NCBI GenBank assembly: GCA_963573305.1
Contig: OY754333.1
Location: 15,832,599 to 15,896,598, forward strand
Length of the DNA stretch: 64,000 nt
Source: Pyrrhosoma nymphula
Lineage: Eukaryota; Arthropoda; Insecta; Odonata; Coenagrionidae
Direction: 5' to 3'
A model generated the notes under the pieces. That model was not told where the DNA came from. It did no database searches and saw only the letters and a program-made list of their open reading frames with translations. Position numbers and translations under genes: made by a program. Below, piece after piece: positions 1 to 13,070 of this stretch; positions within the stretch are counted from its first letter, which is position 1, and every line of letters begins with the position of its first letter.

Positions 1-1050
1 TTTCCGCTGCTCCGCAAGTCTCTCCCTTCCTGCCTTCATTTCTCTCCCCTGGGAACGAAGGAGGAGTTGGCTCCCGGCGACGATTGTGTGCGTGCACTGG
101 AATGGACGCGTACCCGAGAATGGTGCTTGAAGGACGGCTTTTTGTGTGACCGTGCATTTGGGGAGAGTGTACATACAGTCAGTCGCTCTACTTCCCCCGC
201 CATTCCCTGTCTCACGAACAGCTTTCAGCAATCGAATAGGAAGGGGGACGGACGTCCGCACACCGCGAATTAAAAGCAATGGCCGAGGGGAACGGAACAA
301 AGTGGAATTGGATGGTGCCGAATCGGCTCAGTTGGGGAGGATGAGGGGAACGGTTTGGTGAGGTGGGGGGTAGGAAAAGCTTTTTTGATTGTTAGTGCGT
401 GAAACAGCCGCTGCCGTCCCAACTCCTGCGCCTTCATTGGAACGGGATTCCCCGTGCTTTCCACCGCTGCGACTACTGCCTCTTGTCTCTCCCCCCCTCC
501 ACCCCCGTCCCCCCGTTTTTCCCACTTGTTTTTCCCTCTCCCCCAACCCTCAATTGCAGATTGGATTGAGCGAATGGTGCTTGAGGATGCGTGCCTTTGG
601 CCGTACCTCGGATGACGCAGCATCAGCCGGTATGAGGGGGCGCGGGGGTCGGGAGGGAAGGTTCGTGGGGGAAGGGAGTCATCCCGGTGAGCAGACAATG
701 CTCCGTGAAAAGAAAAGGATACTTGAGAGCGATTGAATCCATCGTGAAATTGCCTCATGCCGTCGCTGCCCGAGGAGAAAGAGGAGAGGGAAGAGGGAAG
801 GAGGAAAAAAATCATCACTATACTTTTTTATTTCTTTATTTTTTTAAGTGCAGCACAAAAGCTCCAGAATCAAAGGAATTGCACCATCCGCGGCTCTGAA
901 GATGGATATTTACTGTTTTGCTCTGGAATTCTCGCCTAGGAAATGGATGTGGTCACGTGTGAGCTCTCTCAGTAAGAGACAGAAAGACATATCATTCCAT
1001 TCGTTGGAATCGAGCTGGAAATCGACGCCATTGTTTCGAAAACAATAGAT
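1..1050. other. GC-rich, pyrimidine-biased stretch, no gene recognised
   Basis: Roughly the first 760 bases are clearly richer in G and C than the AT-rich DNA that follows, with long C/T runs around 480-545 and G/A runs around 630-810. Open frames exist on both strands, but they are low-complexity Ser/Pro/Arg/Glu peptides with no recognisable domain, so I do not call a gene. A short phrase, GAATGGTGCTTGA, occurs twice (near 118 and 573). The stretch could be an exon, UTR or promoter of the minus-strand phosphodiesterase gene or of a neighbour, but nothing in the sequence proves it. Confidence 0.3.
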
Positions 1051-4000
1051 TTTAACGTTCCTTTAAAAAAAATTCAATGCGTATTTTCTCTATTTTATGA
1101 CTAGATAGATTAATGGTGACCATTTTGTAGTTGTAATTAAAACTTCACAAAGGTTTATCTTGTAGACAGCAAGATCCCTGATATAATGGGTTTAATTGCT
1201 AGATTCCATTAAGATTACTTATAGATAGGAGGATTGACTCAACCTAATATACTGTGTGAAGGACCCGAACGGTTTTCTTTGAAATGATTCATTGCCTTTT
1301 TTTTAATTTCTGTGGAAATGATTGCGATTTTTATGTAAAATTTGACCGTTTTAAAGCAATCCGATTGATTATCCTGAAATTTGCGTTTTAAGTGTAGCAT
1401 TTCTTATTTAAGGTAGAAAATGTTTCAATTTATTCAATTTCAAATATCTATGAAGTCTGTATTGACTTATGCATATTTCTCTTATAGCGATTACTACACT
1501 TTAAGATAAGAATTGAAAACTACCCAACGTTCGAGGAAGACATCTTTTTGCATGAATTGTCATCCACCTCTTTTGGCTATAAGTTGAGCTATTGGCTGTT
1601 AGATGTATAGTTAATTTTATGTGTAGGCATACTTAAGTTCTGCTTAAGTTATTTTGCAGGTAATATGAAAGTGATATAATTTATCAAAGCTAAAAACATC
1701 AAGATATTATACCACCAGTTCCATTCTTCCTCATTTTACAGTCTTAGGGAAGTGAGTATTGATATGTATTGATGATGAGTGTTGGCTCACCATTTTAAAT
1801 ATGAATTATTCAAAAGGTCATCCATATTCACCAAATTTCTGTTTCTCAATCCCAATTTCTTGTGACCATTTAATTTGGTGATACTGAAGAACTGTTAATT
1901 TCTCTGTAAAAAGAAAAATGGCATATAAACGAAATAGAAAAAAGAGACTGGGTCAATAACGATCCGCTCGGTACATTCTCACGAGGCGTATCCTAGAGTA
2001 TTGTTTAATACTACGGTTATTATTGAGCCATGGAATTGTGTTAGATTCGTTCTCTATAGACCAATTTGATGTCGCAAGGTGACTCTTGTTAGGGAATGCA
2101 TATAATTTTGAGAACATCAAAAAATCAATTTTATCATATTTGCAACTCAAATTTCCTTGACCAAGCAGAATATATCGGTAAGCCCATAATAATTTCCGTT
2201 GAAAGGGACTCTAAGTCACGCTAACATCGAAAAAGTTGTCACTGGAATGAAGCAGAGGTTTTATGAGAATTTGTTTTTGCAGTATTTTGATTACAAATGT
2301 GGAGAAAGAAGTATGACATATATATACGATGAAAATTAGATGTATGAGAATAGTCGATCATAGTAGATTAATTCACTAGTTAAATCATCATTTATATTTT
2401 AAATTTGCATGCGGGTTTTCATTTGAGCAACAGTGAAGATTGTTTCATGACTTTTGCTCGATATCTTCATGTTCATACGGGAACAATAGATAGCCAAATG
2501 ATAATTGTTATCAGATACATATGTACAGGAATTTAGGATAATCATTTGAAAGATTAGGAATAAATTTTCTTTCTATTTGCTGTAGAATTACTGGTAAATT
2601 CGTCAGTTAACTTTGAAATGTCGGACAATACCTCTCATTTGACCCTTCCATACAACTACGTCTGCACTAATGACTTGACAAATTTAAAAAAAAAGCGTTT
2701 AAATTTACATGTAATTGTGTTCAAAGGTAACAATATCTATAAATAAGTAGCAAACGTTACTATCACAGTTTAACCATTTAATAAAACTATTTACACCGCC
2801 AAATTGTTTTCAGAAATACGGCCATTAGTTTTTGATTAAACATTAAAGGGGTCAAAATTTCCCCTTGGTGGTGGGACGGGTAGGAAGAGCTCCAGCGGTT
2901 CTAGTGTAAACAGATAACTGATAAATGTGGCATATCATAATGGACATTCCGGTTCATTTACCTAGGTGGGATCATTGGAAGTTGGTGTTCAAGATTAATA
3001 TTTAGATCGGACATTACATAATCAAATAATTACTTTTCAAAGGTAATGCAGGACCTGAGATCCATCAGCTTAAGATCTAAGATTGACAAACATCGAAGAC
3101 ATATTAGATGGAACTAAATGATAAGAGACAAGTTAAGTTCAGTTTAGCAATAAAAACGTGAAACTCCCCCTCTTCATATATCCAGTGTAAGGAAGCAACG
3201 ATTGACTCGGCTCACAAGTTTTTATTAAGTTTTCAGTATTTATTTCTCTCAGGTAGCTGCGTGCGTATCAAACACGGAACAGCACTGAGGGAAGGTACAA
3301 TCTGAGCTTTTTCCGACTATAATTCATGTGGGGTTAAATTAGAACGATTATTTTGAATGACCTAAAATGTATCAATAAAGAACTTTGAAAACGCGTAAAA
3401 ATACATTTGGTTGCTTAAGTACTTAACTAATTATTAAATTTTGCTGATTCATCAAATAACGGATAATTTCAAATGACTTCTTGTGAGACAGATGAAGAGG
3501 TGGAAGAAGCTTCATGCTCGATAAGCTGCATTCCTGTAACTTTGTCTCGATGGGATCATCGGAATGAGCAACAGACGCTATCAATGCCAATATTCGAATC
3601 CAGACAGTGGCAAAGGATTTTCACCAAAAAGACCGATTCCTACTCGAGATCTATGTGGAGAGTGCATCGAGTGAAGTATATCGTTCATATGGACCGGACG
3701 TTAAACTGTGAGTCCCGTTTTCGCAAATGACCTCAGTCGTATGTCGACATTTCCAATTCAACTAACACCTGCGAGTTGAAAAAAAGGACATTGTTGAAAT
3801 GTTGGAGTGTAAAAAGAATCCAGCTATTAGTTACAAATGACAAAAAAATACCTCCATTACCAATAAGCACCAGAAGAGGTGTTTATGGTGACCCTCAAAT
3901 GTCTTTTATTAGCAACAGCACGATATTCACTTCAACTTGTCGTTCTAACTTTTTTAACTGGTTGCTATTGGTTTCCTTGTATAGTTTCTAGTACCTATTC

Positions 4001-4714
4001 AATAGTAGTTGTGAGTGTGAGTATTCGTAGTTATTTAAATTTTAAAGTTGAATTTGAAGATTATTAATCATTTTTTCATGCATTCCTAATTTTAATTGGG
4101 TATATTGTTGAAAGAAAAGTTTAATTTATGAAACAATTGAGATTTTTCATTGGAATAGTTTAAGGATTTTTCCCCATTCCTGAGGTCACCTTGGCTTTCA
4201 AGGATTCCATTTCCGGGAAAGTATGCGCAATTGAAGCAGATAGAGATAGGCACACGCGGAAAAAAAACAAATGAAGCCAGGTTGAGTTGTTCAAAAGGAA
4301 GTGATAAAGTGAAAGTAATCGACTACCTAATGGAGGACGTGGGAAGAACAGCATGATATTTCGGTATTCGCGTGGGAAGACAAAAGTAAATTAAAACAAT
4401 TTGGGAAGTAGAGGTAAATGAGTAATTACAGGCAGGTATGTTTTCATGGCGTTCTCTTCCCCGGCAGTATTAATTAGGGAAGGCGACTGACAGCTGCCAT
4501 TCGCGCAACATGTTAAGGATGCCCCAAACCAGCCGCGGAACTTCCTTTCCGCATGTGCATAGAGGTTCAAAAAGTCCACAGAGGTTCGCGAGATTATTCG
4601 CAAGATCAAGGAATGTTTCTCAGGAGAATATTTGCGCATCATATGCACTGCGCATACAAATTTCGCTGGTGGAAGAAGTGGTCAGCAATATGAGGGAGCA
4701 AATAATTGGAGGAG
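1051..4714. other. AT-rich non-coding DNA
   Basis: I see no domain, repeat family or RNA gene here. An 85-codon plus-strand frame at 3473-3730 has no recognisable similarity and no splice context that I can defend. By position, this DNA is expected to be downstream intron or flank of the minus-strand phosphodiesterase gene. Confidence 0.4.
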
Positions 4715-4925
4715 GGTTTAATGCTAAGTGTAGCGTTGCATGGTGCAGAAACGTGGACTCGAGAAAAGAGGACGAGATGAGGCTGCAGGCGTTTGTGATG
4801 TAGGTGTAGAGGAGGATGAAGAAGGTGAGGTGGACGTAAAGGAAGACAAACGAGGAAGTGCTTGGCATGGTAATTGAGTAGTGGAAACTTTTGGAGGAGG
4901 TTAGTAAGACACAGACGCTTCGTTC
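4715..4925 (+). repeat. RTE-type retrotransposon 3' fragment
   Basis: Read on the plus strand with stops ignored, this shows the C-terminal signature of the RTE-family reverse transcriptase seen intact elsewhere in the window: a Leu-Gln-Ala-Phe phrase, an RRMKKVRWT-like phrase, then RKTNEEVLGMV. Stop codons interrupt it, for example where the family has a Trp-Arg pair. It is a short dead 3' fragment, inserted in the orientation opposite to the host gene. Confidence 0.6.
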
Positions 4926-7819
4926 TTTTTTATGCGTTTAGCATAGAAACTTCCAGCTGTTCCTTTCTCAGCAGATACGTAAACTAATTTCGCATGCTAA
5001 GGAAGTAGCTAAGAGAATATGCGAGAATGTCTGGTTTTTGCGTTTTTTAGGGCTAGAGTCATGGTTACTAGGAAAATCCTTCCTTATAACCGCGATACCA
5101 GCCGTGAATAACGCCGTAACCAGGGTTTGTGCAACCGATCCTCTACGCCTTTTAGAGTTTCCATAAACATATGCATTGTTGAAAACATACGCCATATTTT
5201 CCACCCATATTTCCTCATATGGAAGTAGGACGGCATTTATTAGTGTGCGAGAAACTGTGGCAAAGTACATCTCAGGGAAATTTGTGCCTTAGGACTTGGT
5301 CACAATAGAAGTGTCCAATCCACACTTTCCTTCGCCATCTTAGCATATCAAGTAATAAATGTGAAATATTTATTTTCTGAAATTAAAAACCTTACATGGA
5401 CTCCTTACAAAGCTATCCATCGGATGTTCAAGATGAAACCAGCTGAAAAATGACGAATAATTGGAATCAATAGCCTCAAGTCCAATTCGACGAAAATAAT
5501 AGATGAAACATAATGATTCGGTTATCACCCCATGCAAAAACTGGGCAAAAGAAGAATCCATTTACGTAATTACCGATAGCCAAATAATCTTTTGATAAAT
5601 CCAACTCACCATGTTTATTTTATCTCATCCGATACGAGCGTAAAATATAAACAGGCCAATGATGAGAGCCCAAAAGATTGAGTAATTTTCGAGATAAAAT
5701 TGCCTTACCAACCCTTTAGCGATAAACCTGAGTTAACCTTTCCGGGTGCAAGTATTTCACCCAGCAGTCCTGAATTTTGCCGGATTTCACGGGAAAAAAA
5801 TTATTCTCGACTCGTTGATTTAATTTTTCCAAGGCAAACTGAATTTTCGAACACGTTTCATCGAGCACACAATTGAAATTCTCCGCGCGTACGAAGGCAA
5901 ACTGTGCATGCAGTGCGGTTTGACTTGACATCTCACCATCTGACAACATGGGAATGAGTGGAGAAAGAGGCTGAGATTTTTTTGAATCGACCCTGACAAA
6001 GAGCATGCCTCCATGACGTGATTGACGGCATGATGAGGAATAAGTGACGTTAGCATGAAAAGGTCAATTGAAATTGATAAAAATGTTTAAGATTAAATTT
6101 ATTTCACTTTGCAAAGATGTCGGGAGGGAAACGCACAAAATGCTTTTTTATCAAGAAAATTCCGAAACAAAAAACGTATCAGTATTTACGTTTCTTACGA
6201 TCAGAACTAATGATTGCCAGTTTTGAAGCCCATATGCAGGAAATAACATTTTTACATAGGAAAACCGCATTTTATGAACACTTTTACATTCCATTCCCGG
6301 CACCAGAGTCCAAATTCCAAAACTAAAATATAGCCTTCAAGACTTCTTGGTTGAATGAAAGCGTTGATTTTTTTAAAAACCAGTTGAGGGGCAGGGAAAG
6401 GAACTACCGTGATCATAAGAGATTTTTAACATTTTAGAGCTAAGTTGGAGGTGAATGATGTTAAAACTAATCAAAACAGATACTATCTCAAGTTAATTCC
6501 TGATAGATATCAAAGAAAAAATTGGAATATATATAGAGCAAGAATGAGTAGGGGTTTAAATTATGAGTACAAAATTTGCGTTATCAAATTATTAATTCTG
6601 TAAATCGATAACTATGTGCAGTAAAACCCCAGTTCTTAGGTGCGCATCAAGGAAAGTAAATTTTATTATTTTCTTACTGAAATCAACTACTCTAGTAGCT
6701 TAATGAATTACCATGGTATGTAGCTCCACGGTAACTTTTCCACTTATCTTGGAGCGAAGGGGGATATTCGTGTTTCATGAATCGAAGAGAAATGTCTTTT
6801 CCAAAGTGGAGAGTTGAACTTCTGTGTTCACAAAAATTCGTACCCAACATTTTCTCAATATAGCCAACCAATTTTTCTCAATACAGATAAATGCTCGTTA
6901 TGCTTGAATTAGATGGTACAGTCACTTTTTCCCGAATGCTGAAAACAGTAAAGTGTAAGTGCACTTTCTAATTCTTTCCCGTGAATTTCTAAGATTTTAT
7001 TTTTTTTTCATGATCGATATTTAAACTGTACTCTCGGGTAACTAAGCTACCTTAACAGCCTAAATTCTTCCCAAATTAAATCTCTCTTGCACATATGTTG
7101 GGCTTTTAGAATGGGGAGGGAGGGTGATCTGATCATGTTCCGTAAGCGGGACGCCGAATTCCACCTTGACGATGTCGGAACTGATGTCGTCAAATACACC
7201 TTGTTTACGGGAAGTTATAAAACCACGAGCCCACATGATTTTACAGTACATTCCGGATAATTAGGACACATCGGGACCGACGCACTTTGCCCCAACTAAG
7301 CTAAGTATCCCGTAAATAAGTATAAACAAATGTTGAAATGAAAGAAAAGAAAATAACTAAGGTTTATAATTCAAATACGTTTATCAAACTATTATTTGGA
7401 TTAATAAATTAGCAATTATAATTTAATCAGAAACATTTTGCAGGAATTCTGTGAGTCTTGTTGAAAATATGTACTAAAAATCATTGGAGGGTTTTTAATC
7501 GTATTAAAAAGTTATTTCTAAAATTGCAGCTGTAAAAGCGACACAAATTGTTCAGAACCAAATATTTTGCTTTCATTCGGGATAATGGCTACCCTTATGA
7601 AAATAGTGGAGTCCTGGGGATTCGTAAGGACTCACAGAGAGTCACCCAGAATCCATGAACTCACATGAGTATGCCCGTATGAGCACAGTGTGGTGAAACG
7701 CGTGTCGTGCCAGCGGAATTAGGTTTTGTGGAAATAACAAAGGTGGCTTTCTTAACATGATTGATGCACCCAATTCTCGTCACATCTGATTTCAGAACAG
7801 TTCAGTCAATGTCGCTCAC
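4926..7819. other. Non-coding DNA below the last recognised exon
   Basis: Mostly AT-rich intergenic or intronic sequence. By position it should include intron and perhaps C-terminal exons of the minus-strand phosphodiesterase. I looked for the family's downstream His-Val-Pro and Gly-His-Thr-His metal-binding phrases on the minus strand and did not find them by eye. A 63-codon minus-strand frame at 7060-7251 sits in sequence of more balanced composition but is not recognisable. Confidence 0.35.
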
Positions 7820-8094
7820 CGTCTCCCGGTTTCTCATGGACTTCTCGAGGACGCCCTCGAGCCAGCGCCACTGTCCGGCCGGATCGTCCTCGTCGTCTTC
7901 TTCGTCCTCGGGAGACGCAGATCCTTCCTCAGGGGCCGTGCCCTCCTCCCAGGGCCGGCCCCTCTTCGCCGTCGTCACCCTCCTGAAGCCACGACCAGCC
8001 CTCGAAGTCTGGTGGTTGGCACGGTAGTAGAGATTGGTGTTTAGGGCCACTAGACGGAACCTCCGGCCCTTCTGCTCAATGGTGTAATAACCTC
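7820..8094 (-). CDS. Acid sphingomyelinase-like phosphodiesterase, internal exon (downstream)
   Basis: This 275-base exon continues the metallophosphoesterase begun at 25656. The acceptor is a pyrimidine-rich tract ending in CGGTAG, followed by GAGG. The donor is ACG|GTGAGC. The first two bases complete a split Gly codon, giving EKG-GYYTI across the splice, and 91 codons follow to a phase-0 end. The signature RLVALNTNLYY is the conserved core strand of SMPDL3-type enzymes, and DPAGQWRWLE matches the family's Asp-Pro-x-x-Gln-x-x-Trp-Leu-Glu helix. Family members are secreted or lysosomal phosphodiesterases with a dinuclear metal site. Between these two motifs lies an unusual stretch of about 35-40 residues, basic then strongly acidic, where family members normally have only a short linker. 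The exon is GC-rich compared with its surroundings. The protein is incomplete here. Confidence 0.88.
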
Positions 8095-10965
8095 CTACCG
8101 TAGATAAGCAAGAAAAGAGCAGAAAAAAAGTATTAGATTTCAAAATAATTAGCAGAACGTGCTCACTGATTAGAAAAGATATTAACTCACGAATTAAACA
8201 GGAGAGTAAGAAAATTCGTGAACTTGATTAAAAACGAATACCAACAAAGGCGGTATCGAACACAGCCATTAGAATGGTTTTCGGAACCACTATAGACTCC
8301 GAAGTTTCTCGTAAAGCTGAGGTAACTGCAAAAATTCAGATAAAAAGAGTTGCGTGCTGGCTAATAAGATATCATTTTAACTCTCCACTACAATTCTACT
8401 ACAGTGGAATGCAATAAAATTGATATTAGGATCTTAGAAATTTTGGTAGAGAGAGAGAATAACTCCTTCTTCTAACAGCGAGACATTAATCGATGTCTAC
8501 GGATTTCACTTTCCTTCCCTCTCTTCCATATCATTTTCCTTATTAGCACCCTCTGCCACCCACCTCACCAGCACCTCACATTGCGGGGGATGGTACATTT
8601 TTAATTGAAATTATTTTATGGATAAAGACTTATTTTTTCCACTACAAGGAGATCGTCTCCCCATTGCATGAATCAAACGAAATGACAAATATCACTTGAA
8701 AATGTTTACTGTTTTTTAAAAAAATATTGATTTCACTGATAAACAATAACGGGATTCACTGAATTGGCATAAAAGAGTAATAGACCAAAAATATATATGT
8801 ACATTTGATGGATATGTGACAATAATTAAAGAGTGATTTAGATGTTATTTTATTTAAATTACAAGTACAGTCCCACAATATGTCCTTAACGGTTTTACTT
8901 GTTGCTCAGAACTTTTGGGTGATTTCGCAAAGAATCATTATTTAAAAAGTCATTCTTAGGCTAATATTCAAAAGGCCCCGCAAATGTGACGTTTTAAGCT
9001 CTACTGCGCCGTTTTAGATACAAGAGCGATCAAGAACATGTAGTTCCTATTTGGAATTCTTCCTTAGCTGTTGGAAGGCAGGCAACTGGGAGATTTAACT
9101 TCGCATTCCGGCGAATCAAAGTAAGTTTTAAGGATCAATTTTAGCTTAATAGTGCATTCTTTGCATTCGGGACTGCGTTCAATTACGTATGGAATGAAAT
9201 AGCATTTTATTACCTTGTTGTAATACCATTATCATCAACACCCAAGCATATAATGCTATCAAGTCTTTTGTCTATAAAATATTAGGCAGATACTTCAATA
9301 CTCAATGGTATCACCGAAAAAATCAAGTCCAATTTTCATGAGCAGGAAACGGAAATGCGCGGAAGAAATCTTGCGCGGTGTTATCTTGAGGTAAAAACTG
9401 AATTACAATTTCCAGCGAAAAACAGAATGGTAATTTTCAAAGAGTTATACATAAAAATATACTGAAGACTGTAAAGTGTCTTAATCTGCGAGTTATTCAC
9501 GAATACCGCCGTGCAGGTATAATGTTCTGTGGTATTCTATATGCGCGGCAGTGAGCTTTGACTACTATCTGGCCGATAAAGTAAGCTAAACGCCTAAAAA
9601 TTAAGTTATCAATCGAATTATCAGTGTATTTATTAATCTGAACATTTCCTTTCAATAATCTATCGCAATTGTTGATGAAATGCAAAACTCGTTAGGTCAG
9701 TAAATCTCAGAAGAAAGCATTTTCCAAGTCATTTTTACGCTCACAATTCCGATTTAGTAGCCTTACGAGGTTCTGAGAGACATAATTTGGTGCATTAACT
9801 GAAGAGGAAATTGAATAAATTGATGACGGTAGTTATTTTGGTGAAATATGTTGGGAAATAGTGATTTATTTCAAGTTCTCCAACCCTCTCGAGTTAGATC
9901 CTGAACTGTAGATGTTCTTGCAGGTGGGAGAAAATGCCGAAATAGAAGAGTTAGCGAAGGTTTAACTTATTCCTGAGAAGTCACCTCGTGAGAAAAGGAA
10001 TCAAGGCTGACATTTTCAGTTTTCATTTATTTCCAAGTATAACAAAAGCGGATACCTCAAACCAGAAGATAACTTCGAAAAAGAGGACGACTTTGCTTTG
10101 GAGGTCATAGACCTGGTTTTCCTCTCCATAGACATATTTTTCAAGTTCGGCCCTGAAAAATACCTACTTATATATCTGCTCAAGTTCTAGGTGATAGGTA
10201 CTCTAAAAACCGATAATAATCTTAAATTCAGCACTCAGGAACTCAGATGGGAATCTACACCGAATTTCATTATTAGTTCCACTCCCTGTTTTTCCTCAGT
10301 TCCCTAAAAACCCTTACAATTACAAATATTCTGCCTATTCTAAACAAGGAAAATGTTCGTTGCTGTTGATGGCATTGGACAAAACCTACTTCCGCAATTG
10401 ATCCTTGGCACTTAAGAGCCGTCGGTGAATAACGAGTTGGGGCAGCAGCATAACAAAGGACGTACTTAATCGTTTGTTTCGCAAATCTTAATGTATAAAA
10501 CTTTCTTCGTCCATCAAAGAAGTATGCACCGATCGCCGCATAGTCATACTAATTCTAGAAGATAGCAATTGACAAAGTATATTTAAATTAAATATTAATC
10601 AATTAATTGCCAATAAAAGCAAAGAAATTTTGACTCCTCTTTATGCATGCATTTTGGTCATCATGGTGACCATCGACAGAGAGAGTTAAATGCCGTAACA
10701 CATGCGTGTTGTCCACGGATCGAAATCAGCGTGTTCGGAATGTTGGTTTATCGTTGTCGGTGTGGTGACGTCATTGTGTACCGTATTGTTATGCTCATCT
10801 GGCAGTGGCAATGACTCATGCATTGCCTCGACTCATGCCCTCGGTGTATAGAACATTCTTTATTCTCCCTAAATTATCAAGTCACTTTTTCTGAACTTTT
10901 CTGGAAGCATTTGGTTTTTCCTATACCAAACTCATTTTTCATTATATTACTCGGATTATAGTTTA

Positions 10966-10995
10966 CTAGCTGACCCGGCGAACTTCGTACCGCCC
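10966..10995 (-). terminator. Helitron 3' terminal hairpin and CTAG end
   Basis: The minus strand reads GGCGGTACGAAGTTCGCC, then GGGTCAGCTAG. The GGCG/CGCC arms, with an inner CGAA/TTCG, can fold into a short hairpin about a dozen bases before the terminal CTAG. In Helitrons such a hairpin acts as the rolling-circle transposition terminator. Confidence 0.75.
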
Positions 10996-11016
10996 AACAA
11001 TCAATGGACAGTTTGG

Positions 11017-11058
11017 TTACACCATTTATAAATCAAGAACGGTTGTACCGATTTTAAT
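11017..11058 (+). repeat. Helitron subterminal inverted repeat, left arm
   Basis: This 42-base block matches the reverse complement of 15282-15323 at 39 of 42 positions, counted by eye. It lies about 50 bases inside the CTAG end. Canonical Helitrons lack terminal inverted repeats, so a long subterminal pair is worth noting. Confidence 0.85.
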
Positions 11059-11174
11059 TTTATTTGGATTGTTAACATAAAATAAGGGTAACAATTCGAT
11101 AAAACTACAAAAATTAGTGTTACAATGGCTTATCAGAAAGACATTTTTTTATTCAACGTATTTATACTATCAAT

Positions 11175-13064
11175 TTATTCTCTTGAGTCAAGAACATTTT
11201 GATATACAACATTTTTTGTCTTATTATCAGGCGCAAGAATAAATAAAGCCGATGGTTTACCAACACGTGAACATGCCACATATAATTGACCATGAGAAAA
11301 ACATGGCTTTTCTAAATTCAGACCACAAACACTCAACGATTGGCCTTGTGATTTGTTAATCGTCATCGCGAATGCAACACGAATTGGAATTTGAATTCGT
11401 TTAAACTCAATGGGCATATCGGTTGGGATCATAGGAATCCTCGGGATGAGAACTTCCTCATCTTTGAATTTTCCTTAGAGTATAGTCGCGTGAATCACAT
11501 TGATCATCAGTTTTTTTATCACCAAACGCGTTCCATTGCATAGTTTTGGTTGGTTTAGGTTTCGAAGCATCATGACCACGGAGCCAACCTTCAGCTGTAA
11601 ATTTTGCGTTGGTAAGCCAGGCACATCCAAGGAGTTTAAAAATTCAGATGGATAGTTGGTGACTTCGTCTTCGTTAGTTACACAGTCAATAGATTTGAAT
11701 GAGTGCAGAGCACCAACGATTTGATTCTGAATCACGAAGTTTAAGTCATCTACATCTTTGTTCTTAGCGGCCAAAATTGCTCGCTCACTCAAATATTTGT
11801 GATTTTTGTGGTTATTAATCATGTTCGGGAACACCTTGTTGATGAACTCATCTTTCGATGAAACGAAACTGCAAAAATTCTGAGGAAATTAAATCAATCC
11901 GCTCGATTCGTCGACAGGAACACGGCCATTACCGATAGTCAACAAATGCTTGGAGAAATCTTCAGCAGAGGGATCGTTCAGCAATGCAACTCTTATGTTT
12001 GTTGTCAGTTGAAGTTTCTTCACATAGCGCCACAGATTTGATGAATTGAGGCAAGCGTGTATTTCATCGGCAGCGGTGGATCTTGGAATGACTGGCAGTG
12101 TTTGGCGGAAATCGCCAGACAGTAAGGTCATTGCGCCTCCAAAGCATCTCGAGTCATTGCGCAGATCTTTCAATGTCCGGTCAAGTGCTTCCAATGCGCG
12201 TTTGTGCGCCATCGTCCATTCGTCCCATATGATTATTTTAGATGCTACTAAACTTTTGGCCATTGCGGACTGTTTCGAAATGTTACAGGTCACTTGTTCA
12301 GAATGTTGTAGGTTTAACGGCAGCTTTAACGATGAATGAGCCGTACGGCATCCTTCCAACAATGTGGCCGCTATGCCAGAAGGAGCAACTGCTACCGCTA
12401 TGTCCGATCTCACACGAACAGTGGCCAAAAGCAATGATATTAGGAATGTCTTCCCAGTTCCACCAGGGGCATCCAGGAAAAATAAGCCACCATTTCCATC
12501 ATCAATTGCCTTCATTAATGTATCATACACTTCCTTCTGTTGGGGGTTTAGCAGGGGTAAATTTGTTTGAACTGATTGGTCTAATTCATGTCGATCAAAT
12601 TCACATTCACGTTCCAATTCTCGAGTAAACGCGTCGTTCATTCCATGATCTGGCGCTGGCATTTCTAACTTTACTAATAAACTGCCGCACATGAGGTAAC
12701 ACATGTCTTCAATCATCAGCAAAGCCTGGTTATGTATCTCCTCGTTTGCCTCAATTTAGAGATTTCTTGAACTTACACGAATTCGATGTAAAATGTCTTC
12801 TGACATGTTATCCTTGTATTTGTTCCACAGGTCACGTGGATTGGATGGGAAGCATGTCGAAAGGATGATATCAAATAATGTGCGTATCTGACTTGGAGAT
12901 GCAGAAGTAGTTGCTTCAGCCATTGTGGTGTCCCATTGATTATCGTTTTCAAGCAAATTGAGCTCTTGACATGCAGCACGAAATGTTGGGTACACTATAC
13001 CATTAACAGTTCGTAGTGATTCGAATGATGTTGGCCCTCGAACATTCACCAATAACAACCGCAA
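11175..13064 (-). pseudogene. Helitron Pif1-like helicase (stop-riddled)
   Basis: This is the 3' half of the Helitron RepHel protein, a superfamily 1B helicase that unwinds DNA during rolling-circle transposition. Visible motifs, in order, are a linker block starting LRLLLVNVRGPTSF near 13064, Walker A APGGTGKT (about 12465), motif II IIWDEW, motif III LLSGDFRQTLP, a VGSVVMMLRN block, and the C-terminal MTINKSQGQS plus LYVACSRVGKP. The single frame runs through TGA at about 13068 (a Cys position in related elements) and TAA at about 12753, 11886 and 11472. I saw no frameshift in this half; all of the damage is nonsense. The motif residues themselves are intact, which suggests the copy died fairly recently. 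It ends near 11175, about 200 bases before the element end. Confidence 0.9.
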
Positions 13065-13070
13065 ATAGAA

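Noticed and set aside
270..818. 182-codon minus-strand open frame
   Set aside because: Low-complexity Ser/Pro/Gly/Arg composition in a C/T-rich tract, overlapping equally open frames on the other strand, with no domain.
3473..3730. 85-codon plus-strand frame with mixed composition
   Set aside because: No recognisable domain, no splice context and no neighbouring coding sequence.
7761..8027. Plus-strand 88-codon frame
   Set aside because: Antisense shadow of the phosphodiesterase exon; its Ser run is the complement of the acidic block.
12046..12628. Plus-strand frames within the Helitron helicase
   Set aside because: Antisense to intact helicase motifs (Walker A, DEW, GDFRQ).
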